From Phaeoceros laevis (lineage: Eukaryota; Anthocerotophyta; Anthocerotopsida; Notothyladales): DNA of 64,000 nucleotides. Location: the NCBI GenBank assembly GCA_049999765.1, contig JBNGIQ010007638.1, forward strand, positions 30,713-94,712. Reading direction: 5' to 3'. A program made the translations under genes and the position numbers. The notes beneath the pieces are model-generated. The model ran no database searches. It was not told the origin of the DNA and saw only the letters and a list, made by a program, of their open reading frames with translations. Shown here one piece after another: positions 10,519 through 23,330 of the stretch. Every line of letters begins with the position of its first letter. Position 1 is the stretch's first letter.

Positions 10519-13500
10519 TTGCAGGAGCCTCCCGAGCTCCGCGAGCAGCTGGCAATGGCGGGCGTAGGAGCGGGGGGAGGAGGCGGGGCTGCAGCTGCGC
10601 CAGCTTCTTCTGTTTGTTCCTCTTCTTGGCGCGTGGAGCTGGCGCTGCAGGGGCGGGCGTTGCGGTTGCCTCGCTTTCTGTTGCTTCTGCTGCTGTGGTG
10701 GTGTTGCTGCAATGTGGTGGAGGTAGGAGCGTGGGACGATGGGGATGCGTTGCTGGAGCTGCGGGCGGGCTTTTCCACCTCCTCCGACGGGGGCGTGTTG
10801 CCCGGTTGGGACCGGGCGGTCAGTCCTCTGTTCTGCTTGTGGAACGGGGTGGAATGCTCGCTGCGGGAGCCCGGGGTGGTGGTTGGGATTTTCCTCAACG
10901 GCACCAATTTGAGCGGGGAGTTGTCCCCCTCCGTGGGGAAGCTACTGGGGCTGGAGATGCTCTACCTCAACGACAACCATTTGAGCGGGCAGATACCTTG
11001 GGAGATTGGCCGGTGTGAGAAGCTGCGGGAGCTGGACCTGTCCGGGAACCTCTTCTCCGGGGACATCCCCTACAGCATTCCGCAGCTCAAGTTTTTGGAG
11101 ACGCTGTCGTTGAAGGGGAACAGGCTCACGGGCCGCATTCCGACCACGCTGTCGCAGCTGCCTAATTTGAAGGAGCTGGACCTGGCGTCCAACAGGCTCA
11201 CCGGGGAGATACCGTCGCTGCTCTACTGGAGCAATGTGCTGCAGTACCTGGGCTTGCGGGAGAACTTCCTCACCGGGGAGCTCTCCCCCGACATGTGCCG
11301 CCTCAACAGCCTCTGGTACTTCGACGTCCAGTCCAACAACATTACAGGGCCCATTCCCGACAACATTGGCAACTGCTCCAACTTCCAGATCATGTCTCTT
11401 GGGTGCAATCAGCTCATTGGGCCCATCCCTCCCTCCATCGGCTACTTGCAGGTGAGCACGCTGTCGCTGCAGAACAATCGGCTGACGGGGCCCATTCCGG
11501 AGGTCATCGGCCTCATGCAGGCGCTCATTGTGGTGGATTTGAGTGGGAACTTGCTGGAAGGAAGCATCCCGCCCAACTTAGGCAACCTCACCTACGCGGA
11601 CAAGCTCTACCTCAACGACAACCGCTTGACGGGTACTATCCCCCCTGAGCTGGGCAACATCAGCAGTCTGAGCTACCTGCAGCTCAACAACAACCAGCTC
11701 ACAGGGGAGATTCCGCCAGAGCTCGGTATGCTGCAGGAGCTCTTCCAGCTCATCCTCTCCGGCAACCAGCTCCACGGGCCCCTGCCCCCCAGCCTCGGCA
11801 ACTGCACCGCCCTCAACTACCTGGACGTGCACCACAACTTCATCAACGGCAGTATCCCCCTTGAACTTGAGAAGCTCGACAATCTCACCTTCCTCAATCT
11901 GTCGTCTAACTTGCTGTCAGGGCCTATTCCGAAGGAGGTGTGCTACATCATCAACCTGGACACGCTGGATTTCTCCAATAATCAGCTCACGGGGCCCATC
12001 CCGCCGCTGATCGGCAATCTGGAGCACCTCCTCACCTTGGTGCTGCGGGGCAACGAGATCACAGGCGGGATTCCGGTGAGTATCGGGAACCTGAGCCAGA
12101 GCCTCACGGTGTTGGATTTGTCGGAGAACCGGCTGTCAGGAGGCCTGCCCTTGGAGCTCGGCCAGATGCAGCAGCTGGAGACGCTGTTTCTCAACAACAA
12201 CAGCCTGTCGGGGCCCATTCCCCCGCAGCTCCTGAACGGCTACAGCTTGAAGTACTTGAATCTCTCCTACAACAATCTGTCGGGAGACTTCGCTGTGGGG
12301 AGCAACAAGTCGAGGTTTTCTGCTGACAGCTTTCTGGGCAATCCTCTCATGTGCAGTAGCGCGCATGGCACCTGCACCTCCTTGCCTAGCGTCTACGACG
12401 GACGATTGAAAGCTTCGGGGATATGGGGCATTGCTGTGGCGGCTGCCTGCCTGATGGCGCTGTCCATCTTCCTGGTGCTCAGGTGGACTCACCCGGATAT
12501 CTTCATGAAGGGTGCCCACAAGGCGTTCCAGGGTGGCTCCTACTTGGGCCCTCCCTCGCTGGTCATCTTCCACATGGGAATGGCTCTTCACTCGTACGAG
12601 GAGCTCATGCGGATCACTGACAACTTGAGTGAGAAGTTTTTGATCGGGAGAGGAGCCACCAGTGCAGTGTTCAAGTGTGCCCTCAAGAGCGGGCAAGTCA
12701 TGGCTATCAAGAAGCTCTACTCCAACCACCCGGAGAATGTGTTGGAGTTCAAGTCGGAGCTGGAGACTGTGGGGAACGTGAAGCATCGGAACCTTCTGAG
12801 CCTCAGGGGCTACCTGCTTGCTCCTACCGGCAATCTTCTCTTCTACGACTATATGGAGAATGGGAGCTTGTGGGACGCGCTTCACGGCGAGTTCAAGAAG
12901 GCTCGGCTGGATTGGGGCACTCGCTTGAACATTGCTGTCGGAGCTGCCCAGGGGCTGGCATACCTCCACCACAACTGCAGCCCCCGCATCATTCACCGGG
13001 ACGTGAAGTCGTCTAACATCCTGTTGGACGCCAACTATGATGCGAGGCTTGCAGATTTTGGTATAGCGAAGAGTGTGCCCATGTCCAGGTCTTTCACTTC
13101 AACCTACGTGGTGGGTACCATCGGCTACATCGATCCCGAGTACGCTCAGACTTCGAGGCTGAACGAGAAGTCAGATGTCTACAGTTTCGGCATCGTGCTT
13201 TTGGAGCTTCTGACAGGGAAGAAGGCTGTGGATGATTCGGGCAACCTGCTGCAATGGGTGGGGACCAAGCTGAAAAATCATTCCGTGGTGGACATTCTGG
13301 ACGAGCAGGTTCTCACAACGAGCGTGGACGCTAGCCAGCCGGAGAAGGCTGTCAAGCTAGCTCTGCTCTGCACCAGGGAGACCCCCAGCCTTAGGCCTAA
13401 CATGTATGAAGTGTCCCAGGTTCTCTTGTCCATGCTGGAGCTTTCCGTGCCCAAGCTTCCTCCGGTACCTGATCAGTCAGGATCTAGTCCTGGGCAGCGT

Positions 13501-13623
13501 CGCTACTTGGATGACTATGTCGAAAGCAAGCACCGGAAGGCTACTTCGGAGAGTAATTCCTCCGATGATGCCCATCTGCTCCTCCAGTTTGGAGAAGTCA
13601 TCTCGCAGAATACTTCCTCCTGA
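10519..13623 (+). CDS. ER: ERECTA-family LRR receptor-like kinase, intronless
   Basis: A single frame of 1,034 residues with the full ERECTA layout: hydrophobic leader (about 53-65, Leu-rich), N-terminal cap (about 70-110), some 20 LRRs of the LxGxIPxxIGxL type (about 120-590), a transmembrane helix (about 634-656) with the ALSIFLVLRW end, and a kinase domain. Visible kinase features are the Gly loop (IGRGATSAVFKC, ~707), AIKK lysine (~731), HRDVKSSN (~826) and DFG (~846); all catalytic residues are present, so an active kinase is expected. In angiosperms ERECTA proteins sense EPF/EPFL peptides at the plasma membrane, with TMM and SERKs, to control stomatal and organ patterning. The start could be Met at 10519 or 10555; the later one gives a shorter leader. 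Angiosperm ERECTA genes contain more than 20 introns; here there are none. Confidence 0.93.
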   Translation: MQEPPELREQLAMAGVGAGGGGGAAAAPASSVCSSSWRVELALQGRALRLPRFLLLLLLWWCCCNVVEVGAWDDGDALLELRAGFSTSSDGGVLPGWDRAVSPLFCLWNGVECSLREPGVVVGIFLNGTNLSGELSPSVGKLLGLEMLYLNDNHLSGQIPWEIGRCEKLRELDLSGNLFSGDIPYSIPQLKFLETLSLKGNRLTGRIPTTLSQLPNLKELDLASNRLTGEIPSLLYWSNVLQYLGLRENFLTGELSPDMCRLNSLWYFDVQSNNITGPIPDNIGNCSNFQIMSLGCNQLIGPIPPSIGYLQVSTLSLQNNRLTGPIPEVIGLMQALIVVDLSGNLLEGSIPPNLGNLTYADKLYLNDNRLTGTIPPELGNISSLSYLQLNNNQLTGEIPPELGMLQELFQLILSGNQLHGPLPPSLGNCTALNYLDVHHNFINGSIPLELEKLDNLTFLNLSSNLLSGPIPKEVCYIINLDTLDFSNNQLTGPIPPLIGNLEHLLTLVLRGNEITGGIPVSIGNLSQSLTVLDLSENRLSGGLPLELGQMQQLETLFLNNNSLSGPIPPQLLNGYSLKYLNLSYNNLSGDFAVGSNKSRFSADSFLGNPLMCSSAHGTCTSLPSVYDGRLKASGIWGIAVAAACLMALSIFLVLRWTHPDIFMKGAHKAFQGGSYLGPPSLVIFHMGMALHSYEELMRITDNLSEKFLIGRGATSAVFKCALKSGQVMAIKKLYSNHPENVLEFKSELETVGNVKHRNLLSLRGYLLAPTGNLLFYDYMENGSLWDALHGEFKKARLDWGTRLNIAVGAAQGLAYLHHNCSPRIIHRDVKSSNILLDANYDARLADFGIAKSVPMSRSFTSTYVVGTIGYIDPEYAQTSRLNEKSDVYSFGIVLLELLTGKKAVDDSGNLLQWVGTKLKNHSVVDILDEQVLTTSVDASQPEKAVKLALLCTRETPSLRPNMYEVSQVLLSMLELSVPKLPPVPDQSGSSPGQRRYLDDYVESKHRKATSESNSSDDAHLLLQFGEVISQNTSS

Positions 13624-15890
13624 ACCAAGCCCTTCCCTTGGCTCCTCCGCCAACATGTCTCCCGGGACTATCAACTTCTTCAGGTGTGTTGTAATGGGGG
13701 TTGGCTCCCTGAGGATGGATCCGGCGGACTCTCTCTCATCTTCGTCTCCCTCCGCTTTGTAAAATGTTGCACCCATCAGAGTGGGATCATAGGCACTAGC
13801 GCTTTTGACAAACTAACAGCTACAAGATGCTTTATTATCTGCTGAAGCGGGACCGACTTGGTCGTTTTTCTGTTGAGGTACAGCCATGTTCTTGGCATAG
13901 CTGGATACTAGTCTCCAATAGACTTTCCTCCATTCATCTTCAAGCTGAACCGAGAAGTTCTTGACCTGGTGTCCGTCTTTGAACGTTCTTTGTACGAATA
14001 TGATGGTGCAAACAATTGCACGCACTTTATTAGCACATAGCGCGTTTGTCCACGAAGTCCGAACTCCAAAGGCTGGCTGCCTCTTTTGCTTTACACTAAA
14101 GCCTGCTGCTCACAAGAACCATGGTTAAGTCTCCCGGTTTTGTGCCAATGAGGAATTATCACCATATCCCCCCCCACCATGCCAGAATGGTATGTTTTCC
14201 GTTTGAGGAAGTAGTAGTACCATTTTCCCATGCATCCACCACGCCAAAATGCGATGTTGTCCGTCCTCGAAGTTGTCACTTTTCGCAGCACGATTACTGT
14301 TCGGAACGTGTGAAATTGTAAACGCAGATGATGAGGACATTGTGGGGGAAGCAACAATTTGAAGCTAGTCGATGGTAACAGCACGCATTGACGTTCAGAA
14401 CTTGTGTGAACGCAGAGGCCGTTAAGAGGTTGAATTTTTGCAGTTCCGCTGTACTGTACGCTCTCAAAGTTTTGATCGTGCGCATGATGAGTGCGCAAAG
14501 CACAATCCGATCACGCAAAGCCCAACTACGGCTGTGCAGTGATGAAGTTCGAAGGTCGAATTATGGCACACTTCGCAGTGGCCAAGAATCTGTAATATGC
14601 AACTACCAGTATAGGCAAGAGAATCAAACATGGACAAGCTTAAAAAGCTCTTTTGAAACATCAGAAGTACATCGCAATTTGTATTATAAAAACCTAGCAT
14701 GGCCAAGGATGCCAACAATGGTTCCACTCTCTAAGTCTCGACACACCAAAGACTAAGAATGTGGGTAGATCCCTTTGTAATACCAGATTAGCAAAAGCCC
14801 AAGCTTGGCCCAAGCCTCCCTACTCTCCCTGTCTGCTAAAACATTTCCACCACAGACAGTTTTGGTCGGCAGCCAAAGAGAAGAGCCACTGAGTGACAGA
14901 TGACTCCAAAAAGCCAGGAGAGCAGAAATGGCTGAATACCGAAGGCTGGAAACAAGGCAACTTTGACCTTGCAAAAAAAAGCCCGGTAAACAATTAAGAC
15001 AGCCACAAAAACAAGCGCAAACTTGCTGACTGTATGGTAGCGCGGGCCAAGCTTAGACTCGGAGCTAAAAAACCAGCAAAACCACCCCTGCAAGACTACT
15101 GCAAAAGAGGCAGCCAGACGTTCTGACATCACCTCTTGAAAAACGAGGGTGGAAAAGCTGGATGAGAACCAACAAAGACCACAAAACCATTGTATGATGA
15201 CAACTTGCACCCTAAACCGACATGGCAGGCAAACCTAGCCACAGGGGACACCACCCCCAAGACTTCTGTCTCCACACCTTCAAAAAGAAGGTGAAAAACC
15301 AGGACGACACAGACAATCACACACAAAAAAAGACTAGACTGTACACTGCTGCCAGACGATTTGCAGATCGTCACTGCACTGCCAGATGGGTGGAGAACTT
15401 TGCACCATGGGCAACTGTGTTCCCAGGAGCATAGACTCCTCTCCAACGCACTTCCCATCCAGAGCTCTGGTAGCCGCAGACTGACAGACCTTTTGTTGAA
15501 GCTTCCCTGCATACTCCCAGAGTTCACACTTCATAATCCCCCTTTCCTGTATCCGAGAAAAAAAAACCCCGAACTGCAGAATAATGAACAATCCAGAACA
15601 ATCCACCAACGAACTCCACCTCCGTCCTCCTTGATGTAGAGTGCAATGCCTCAAGATAGACATGACTGGCCATGGAGTGACCAACATACCTACTCCACAG
15701 CTAGGAGAACTTGAGCAGAAACACTCCCAGTGGAAGAACCAGCCGTAGGACAATGAGAAAGGAAATGATGGATTCACCAACTCAGAGCCTTTAGCGATCA
15801 GCCAGCCACTCCCTCACTTGCAGATCGCATGTCAGGTTCTGAAAATGACGGACATCACGCCTCAGTAATCGATCCAGCCACGTCGCCTCA
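13624..15890. other. Gene-free interval between ER-like and bHLH genes
   Basis: No protein similarity or RNA gene recognised. Between 14170 and 14270 a ~29-bp motif (CCACCATGCCAGAATGGTAT and its variant CCACCACGCCAAAATGCGAT) occurs twice in tandem-like spacing, and a second diverged pair containing GTTC(G/A)GAAC lies at about 14298 and 14392. It should hold the 3' UTRs of the two convergent genes. Confidence 0.5.
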
Positions 15891-17551
15891 TCAAACCACT
15901 GTCTTCAGTAGGGCTTGCAGAGATGTGACAATGTCGTCTGCTGATCTCTCACAACCATCTTCCACCTGCACCACGCCAGTTCCTGGTCAGACCACCCCGA
16001 CAACAAACAGGAATACCCCGAAGCTGGTGAAAACGAGGCAGCAAAAGAAAACAGGAACTGGCGGCTTTACCTGAGCGCTGAAGGTAAGGTCTAGAGATGT
16101 ATCCGAGAAAGATAAAACGTTGGCATTTAAGACGACCAACTGAAGGTTCTCGAGCTCAGCCAACGCCTTGGGAAGCAGGCCCTTCTTTTTCTCGCAATGT
16201 ATGCGAATCAATACATGCTTGTCAACCATTCTAGCCTCAATCTCTGGCGGTTGTTCGCTCTCATCGGACGTTTCCTCTATTTCTCCTGCAACATCCTCTG
16301 GCGAGCAGCACCTGGACTCCTTGCAAGATGCAGCAATGAGCTTCACAGAGGAGACTGAGCGGACCTTCTTGGGGGCTTGCTCCTCCAGAGTTTTCAGACG
16401 CTCTTGCAGCTGCTTAACATACTTGATGGCATCTCCCAAGACAGAGGCCTTGTCCATCTGCAGACAGCGCAAATCGCGAGTCAGACAAAAACCAGATGCG
16501 AAGTGAGGCCTACACAATGCTTGGAGGAGATACCTTCTTCAGGCCCGGGACGATTGCAGACAAAGCAATAAACCGCTGGCTGAGCTTCTCACGACGTTTC
16601 CGCTCTGCCATGATGTGATCCTGAGTGTGGCCCTTGGCTGGGGCCACAGGCGCTTTGACCTCGGGGCTAAGCCTTGCAGCCTGGATTTCCGGGTTGAAGA
16701 TTTCTGGTTTATGAGCCCCTCTAATGGACTCAGTAGGAGAGAGGGGCGTGTCCCGGGCGCCCACAGGACTATGTGTTTCGAAGGAGGTGCCCTCGTTGGT
16801 AGTAGTACTCTCCGGGCCCACTGATCCGGCCGAACCTGCTGCAAGCTCCGCTTGCCCGAAAGGAGTCCTCGTTGCAGCGGTCTCCTGCATGTCGTCTCGG
16901 AGCTTAGCCAGGGAACTGCCATAAGCCTGAAGATCCCTGACATGGAACTGCTGAGAGAGTAGCTGCTGGTGCATCTGGTGTTGCATCTGCTGCTGCATCT
17001 GCTGCTGCGGAAGCTGGTGCTGTTGAGGGTAGAAAAGCTGCTGCTGCTGCTGCTGCTGCTGCTGATGTTGCAGCTGCTGCTGCCTAGCACGCTGGACCGG
17101 AACACCCTGTGCAATACTGTTTCCATTTGCCTTTCCGAGGTAGGTCAAGTTCTCCCAAGGGCTCGGCTTGAGCATCTTAGCCGGACGTTCAAAGGAGGAG
17201 TAGGGATCCGTGGGCGAGAAAGATGCCTGGTTCAGCGGCGCGCTGCCAAAAACAGGTTTCACATCCCTAGGCTTCAGGTGAGGGAGGCAGCTCCCGGCGT
17301 CGACGTTGTTGGCCGAGTTGTTGATCATGGCAGAGAGCTGGTCCGAGTGGTCGTAGAGACTACCCAGGTGACGGACTAGGGCAGGATCGTCCAAACCCTG
17401 CAAACCAGAGGAAGTAATGCCGTTAGAACGCAAGAGCACATCAGCAGAAACCTTGAAGCCGACAAGCTAAAGATTCCCAGCGGCCCCCCAACAGACGTAC
17501 GAGTTCTGACAGCCACTGCATTGCAGGGTTAGCAGACGGAGCCACTTCCAT
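15891..17551 (-). CDS. bHLH transcription factor with ACT-like tail (bHLH18/19/25/NAI1 type)
   Basis: Four exons by homology and splice phase: 17551-17501, 17397-16534, 16457-16071, 15965-15891, giving about 458 residues. The short first exon encodes a start ending MQWLSEL, typical of this bHLH group. Exon 2 holds a glutamine-rich tract (CAG repeat near 17035-17065) and the basic/helix-1 region HIMAERKRREKLSQRF with the H-E-R DNA-contact residues. Exon 3 begins MDKASVLGDAIKYVKQL (helix 2), then an ACT-like domain (VDKHVLIRIHCEKKKGLLPK). Exon 4 ends DDIVTSLQALLKT. The family binds E-box/G-box DNA as dimers; in Arabidopsis members regulate ER bodies and iron or jasmonate responses, but the target here is unknown. 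The loop-helix 2 junction is split by an intron, as is common in plant bHLH genes. Confidence 0.88.
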
Positions 17552-18530
17552 AATTCGATACCCCCTCCCGGTTGTAGATTCTTCCACCTGCCCCACACCC
17601 ATCCGGACCCTTCGGCGTGACCACAAACGTTACCACAAAAAATGGAAATGATGTTGCCAGGCATTTTCCGGGACCAGCAGACTGACCTGTTGGAATGCAA
17701 GACCCAGCTTAACGGGCCCGACTCCTGCTCAGAAGGGGAGGCTCCTCCTCATCCCCAGCCCTGGAAGCTCGTGCAGAACCGCCCGCGCGCTAGTCTCCTC
17801 AGACCCGAGGCATGCACAGAGGCCAGGTCCCCTCCTCCCAGGCTCCCTCCTAACCTGGTGCGGAGTTTCCTTCCTAGGACCCTGTGCAGGCGGCGGCGGC
17901 CGAGCTCCCCAGACAAAACCTCGCACGGCAGGCGAGTCCAGCAGTAGTGCTCTGCCGCGGGCTGGCTGCTCCTCACCGCTGACGGCTCGGGAGGGAACGA
18001 CAGGGCCGTGAAGAGAGACAGAAACAAGAAGACGGCCCAAAACATGAAGAGCGAGGCGAGCGAGCCTGCTGCAAGACGACCAACGCCAGGCGCGGAGGAA
18101 GGCCTTGCAGACAGCGGTGAGGAAGCAGCGCGGCGGAGCAATGCACAACACAAAGGAGCCTTAAGACAAGGCCCGGATCAGGAGACACCAAAATGGCGGA
18201 GGAAGACGCGGATGCATACACAGAAGAGAATGCCCTGTGGAAGAGCCACGCCACCGAGACAAGGTTGGAGCAAGCAGCAGCTTCAGCCAGCAGCAGCAGG
18301 AGGCCAGCGGGGAGACAGGGAGATATCACTCACGAGAAAGTGCGGAGCGGATGGTGGTGGCGATGAGATTGTAGGGCAGGCAGGCACGCAGGCAGGCGGG
18401 GGAAGTCAGGGGAGGAGGAGACAGCGAATGGATGAGGGAATCGGAGGGCGAAACCGGCGATACCACCGAACCACCGCGCTACCAGCCAAAGTCGGTGCCG
18501 GTTAATTAGCTCCACTGTTAACACAGCGTC
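17552..18530. other. 5' flank of the bHLH gene
   Basis: GC-rich with many chance open frames on both strands and no recognisable protein. Long purine-rich runs on the plus strand (18000-18450) suggest a 5' UTR or promoter of the minus-strand bHLH gene. Confidence 0.4.
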
Positions 18531-21500
18531 CGCAAATGTTGGCCCCGTGTCTCACGTGGCGACGAGATTCCGGGCATTATACGGAAACCTGGCCTCATTT
18601 GCGTATCCGTGCTCCGTCCCCGCTTCCCATTCCCTCTCTCCAGGCCACACGTATGCACTAACCTCTCTACTTAGTGCCGACTTTTCCTGCGTGCGGTGCT
18701 AAACGAACACAACATAACACGGAGTGCAAGGACAGATGCCCGGGATTTTACAGTGAAGGCGGCGCAACTGGGAGTGGGCGAAACCCCTCGGGCTGGCAGC
18801 GCCCCACAGCGGGCAGCCGAGCAGCACAGGCTGGACAATGGTCTGGTTGGCGTGTGTGAACGGGGCTCGGCGGGCTCTGACCGACCTGCAGAAGCGGTCA
18901 TTTCGGACGCAGCGACAGCACGTGAAGGATCGTCTGGAACGTGAGCCCAACTACTTCGAGCCTGACCAGCTTGTCTGAAGTGGATGGAGTGCTTGAAGCA
19001 GCCGCTAACTCTTTCCATTAGCGAACTTTCCGTCTGTCACTCACTGGAAACAAAAACTAAGAAAATGAATGCTTCTTCTTTTGCAATTTTCTATCCCTCC
19101 ATCCTGCTCGTACTCCTACAATACTACTGGCCCATCGGGAATTTGGGCTGGCATAGGACGGCGGCGATGCCGATGCCAATCACCCCTCTCAGCAAGCTTG
19201 CTCCTGTGTGCAGATTGTAGGCAGTGGGGCCTATTCCTTCTTCCTGGAAAGACAGTGTCGTGAAATTTGCTATCAACCTCGCAAAATGTACAAGCATCTG
19301 CAGCAGGACAGTCCATGAAAAGTTATTCGGCTACTGTAGCGGATGAATGTTTTATCGTGGGGCTTTGAGCCATTTTTAGCCTACTCGCTTGCTTGCTCGG
19401 GATTTGGTGAATCATCATGGGTGCAGCCGGCTGATGTTAGATATATCTCCTGTTGTTTTTACTCAGCGTGAGCGAACACGGCTTTTTATGACAACCGAGC
19501 CGAGCCCGGCCCGTTGGGACCCATGTGCCACGGCGCAGAGCTCAAGAGAGGAGAAAATGCCTCCAACCGGTGGCCCTGTGAGGCAGCAGCAGCAGCAGAG
19601 GCAGTGGCAGAGGCGGAGGCCAAGGCAAGTGGCCAGCAGCTTCCTCAGGAGCACTGACTGGTGGTGGATGTGCAATCATCGAATCCGAATAGCCTTCGAT
19701 TTGGTGTCAGCACTCACAGCGAGTGAGGTAGGTTTGGTGGGAGCCATGGGAGTGTACTGCTAGACTAGTAAAAGCTTACTTTTCACGAATTCGATACGAT
19801 GCACTGCCTGCCATCATCACTCACTACTGCCAACCTCCACACTGCCCTGCACTCTTAAGTCTATATTCGGCTGTGCCAGGGCAAGACGTTCTGTGCTGCT
19901 GGCTGGGTACGATAGCAGCGGGCATGGGATCCTCTTACTGGAGTGAGCCCCACCTCAGTTCCTCGCCCTCATCTCTTGGCCTGGCCGGTGGCCTGCATCC
20001 TACCAGCTTTTGGGCTTTTGGCTTGGGCAGAAAGGGGAGCTGTCCGGCACAGTGAGCAGCAACCCTTTGTCTTGTATTGTTGAGAGCAGGCTAATTGCTA
20101 CTCTGTTTTGTTTTTTCATCAGGCCAGCTAGACTGCTTTACTGATGTAGTGTGCAGTAAAACACCTCCAAGCTGGCTATGGCCCTAGCCAGATCTTTGCC
20201 GGTGTACGAGTAGTGAGGAGTTCTGCAGGCAGGCAACCGAACAAAACTCGTAGTTTAGAACAGATGGGGAATAAGAAGTGAAAACCCCTGACTGCTGACT
20301 GTAGCTCCAACTTCCGTAACATGGACTGATGATTGTTTTTTGCTTTAGCAAAAAGATAACCCACCTGGCTCCACAGCTGGGCCACACCTTTGCTGACCAT
20401 TATTCGCGTACCTGGTAGCCATATCCCCCAGAGCAGGCACGCGGAGGGGAGCACCTGCTGGGGTGTGATGAGCGAGAGACAACAGGACTACGGTTGGTTT
20501 TGTTGTGCACTAAATCACCTGCCATTAGGAAAGAGAAGACAGGTAATGGTGACGAAGGAAGCTTCTGAGAAGGCATTTAGCTCCTAGGGGAACGGAGGCA
20601 CTAGAAAGACCGACAGGCAGACACACTCCTATACAGTTAGTCTAGAACTGGAATATACTGCACACCCCACCCCGCGTCCCTCTCACGTCTCCCCTCTTCC
20701 CTTCCAGCACACAAGTATGAGCACAGAGGCACCGCTGGCCATGTGCCGTGTGGCAGATCTCCACAGGCGAACTGCACCCCCTTCTCCTATCTGGCTACAG
20801 TACCCGAAAGCAGGTGACAGACTGATGACCTAAGGTGGCTTCACAACTTTCCCTTGCATGCCAGCCACAAGGAATCTGGCTGCAGTAGGATTTCAGCCGG
20901 AGAGGCAGAACCGGAACCTTACTGTCTCGGTCGATGAGCCGGACGAGAGGAACCAACTTTAGAGGTGCTGCTACAACCGATGACTCCAGAAAAAGAGGTT
21001 CCGGGAAAGTCACAGAGCCCCAGCCCGGCGCCAGGACCAGCAGCGCAGCCATATTCCTTACTTATGTCTCACACCTTCGGATGACTGGCCGATATTTCAA
21101 ATCATATCGAAGGGCTCCCGCTCCCGCCTGCCTGCTCGCCCTGGAGTATACTTCGGCAATCTGACATTGACAAAGCTTCTTCACATGGTTTCGACGCTGT
21201 TGAGAGCAGCAGAGCAAGCAGGCACTGTCAGGCCTTGCAGGATCTACTGTTGCATGGTCTATGCCCTCCCCAGAATCATGTGCCCTTGATGGAGTTTCCC
21301 CACCAGCAAATTGGCCCTCCAAAAAGCCAGTCAATCTGCTGCTGCCCTTGGCTCAATAGAGACCCTTAAGAAAAGGGAAGAGGCAAGGCTCCCCTCCATC
21401 TGCTGTCATATTCTCGCCTCCGGCAAGAATCTTCTCACTAGAGGTCCGTGACCCCTTCAACAGTACAACCCCCTGAGACTGTCGACCGCCAGCACGGGTG

Positions 21501-23330
21501 ACGGGAGCCCTCATCACGTAACTTGTAACGTCAGCCTCTTTCCTGCATCCACACAGCTGGGTCAAGATGACATCCCACCAACCCACATTAGCAAATTGTG
21601 TTGATATGGCGCCTCTACAGGTGATGTCATGGAGAGGGAGAGAGACACCACAGGTGGTCCACTCAGTTTGGGACACTTGTGAGCCCAGCATGACTGGACC
21701 AGCCATCCGCCTACTTATAAGCAACCTCGGCTACAACATTCAGCTCCACCTGGCCTCGCAGCATTTTTCAGCAAGAGATGGACCTTTCCAGCCCTACTCT
21801 TCTCACTCTGCTGACTGCTCAAGCCTCACATTCCTCGGACTTTGCTTCCCTCCGACGTTCCAGTAATCCAGTGAATTGCTACAATTTTCAAACAGCACCT
21901 CGCCGATCTTGTGAGACAGGCAGTAAACATGAACCCTCACCATTGTTGAGCATCGCTTAGAGTTCGGAACGTCTGACTTTAGGCTTTAGGCCTACAAGCT
22001 AGACGGATTTGCCTCTTCGTCGGATGTGCAACAAATCCCTCCTAGCTGATCAATTAACAGCCTGTCCAATGCAGGTTCTCAGGTAAACCATGTCACAGAA
22101 GCCTTTCTCTCGGATACTAAACATGCGTTTTCAACACTTCACCCTTGACCTCATCAGAATCTTCAAAACAAGCCGGCCCTCGACAGCTGCCACCATCCGA
22201 CCTGGACAATTGGCTTACAACCGCTTGACTTCAATCCCAAGGAGCTCACTAAACACCATGCACACGGAGACTTTCACCCGCTGCTACCCCCCTCTTTGCT
22301 GAACACGTTCTGCAACACTGGGGCAGCCATGATGTGTCGCGCAAAGCAACGGCAGAAACGTGTCACTGGACCTATTCTAACACTCCATTTAAAACACTTG
22401 TACATCAACAATTTCAACAAACAGACAAAAGTAGTGACCTTCATACTACTAGGCCACAGCAGTAACCCTACAGTTAGACAACACCTTGGTTTTCCTCCTC
22501 CTTCGCGGTCGCTGCATGTTCAGATCCTATCAGCAACTCTTTTAGGAGCGTTTCGCTCTTGGCATCTCGGCCGCTCCTGCGAGTCTATCAACATGTTCCA
22601 TTCACTAACTATGGCCCTAACATTGAGATTGGGTTGGTGGCCCTTCATTTCGCCACATGTGCTCTTCTTCGTTGGCCATCCCAATTCACCGGTCCCGAGA
22701 AACGCAGGCTTGTTTCGTCAAACCCTAATGTGCTAGCATACCGCATACTCTATACTCTATTCAGTGAATGAATGAACCGCGTCCGACGCACTGAAAAAGG
22801 ATGGCAAGAGAACAGCTATACTTTAGGCTACTTGTTTTTCAGGCCATGAAATGTTAGATGTAAGCGGGCTGATTCAGTTTCTTGCTAACACAATGCTAAC
22901 CTTCGGACTTCGGAGCCAGGTAAAATGTTGCCTTTCAACTCATCGATGGCCTGTAACCTTGAAAAAGTCTATGGTCATAGTACATGGGATGGCGTCAATT
23001 GACGCGATATAGGAGAGCTCTGAAGCTGGTAAAGACAAGGTGGTCACGAAATAGCAACGGAAGCTGCCCACATGATGACATAATAACTGCAAGGGGGCCT
23101 AGGAAAGAGATCACTATAGACACTAGGACAGATCAAGAGGACAGTACTATACATAATAAAACACAGTCCTTTCAAACTCCACGCCCTTCGGATGTTTCTC
23201 ATGAGATGTTACTCTGCTCTTGCATGGCAGTTGCCTATGCCCCTTCTGCAAGGCTGAGCTACGCTCCCACCTTCACAGCAGGCACCTTGTGATGCTTCAC
23301 AAGGAGGAGCCAGATTTTTCAGCCCTGCTG
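18531..23330. other. 4.8-kb interval with no gene seen
   Basis: All frames are short and of unnatural composition, with no domain, tRNA, rRNA or transposon protein recognised on either strand. A CAG-type tract lies near 19585. The right part should include the 3' UTR of the minus-strand G-alpha gene. Non-coding RNA or decayed repeats cannot be excluded by eye. Confidence 0.4.

Noticed and set aside
12136-12996. 286-codon minus-strand frame inside the ERECTA-like gene
   Set aside because: Antisense shadow of the transmembrane and kinase region; no independent similarity.
21353-21724. 123-codon minus-strand frame in the 18.5-23.3 kb interval
   Set aside because: No domain, biased composition, and no supporting splice structure or neighbour; likely chance.
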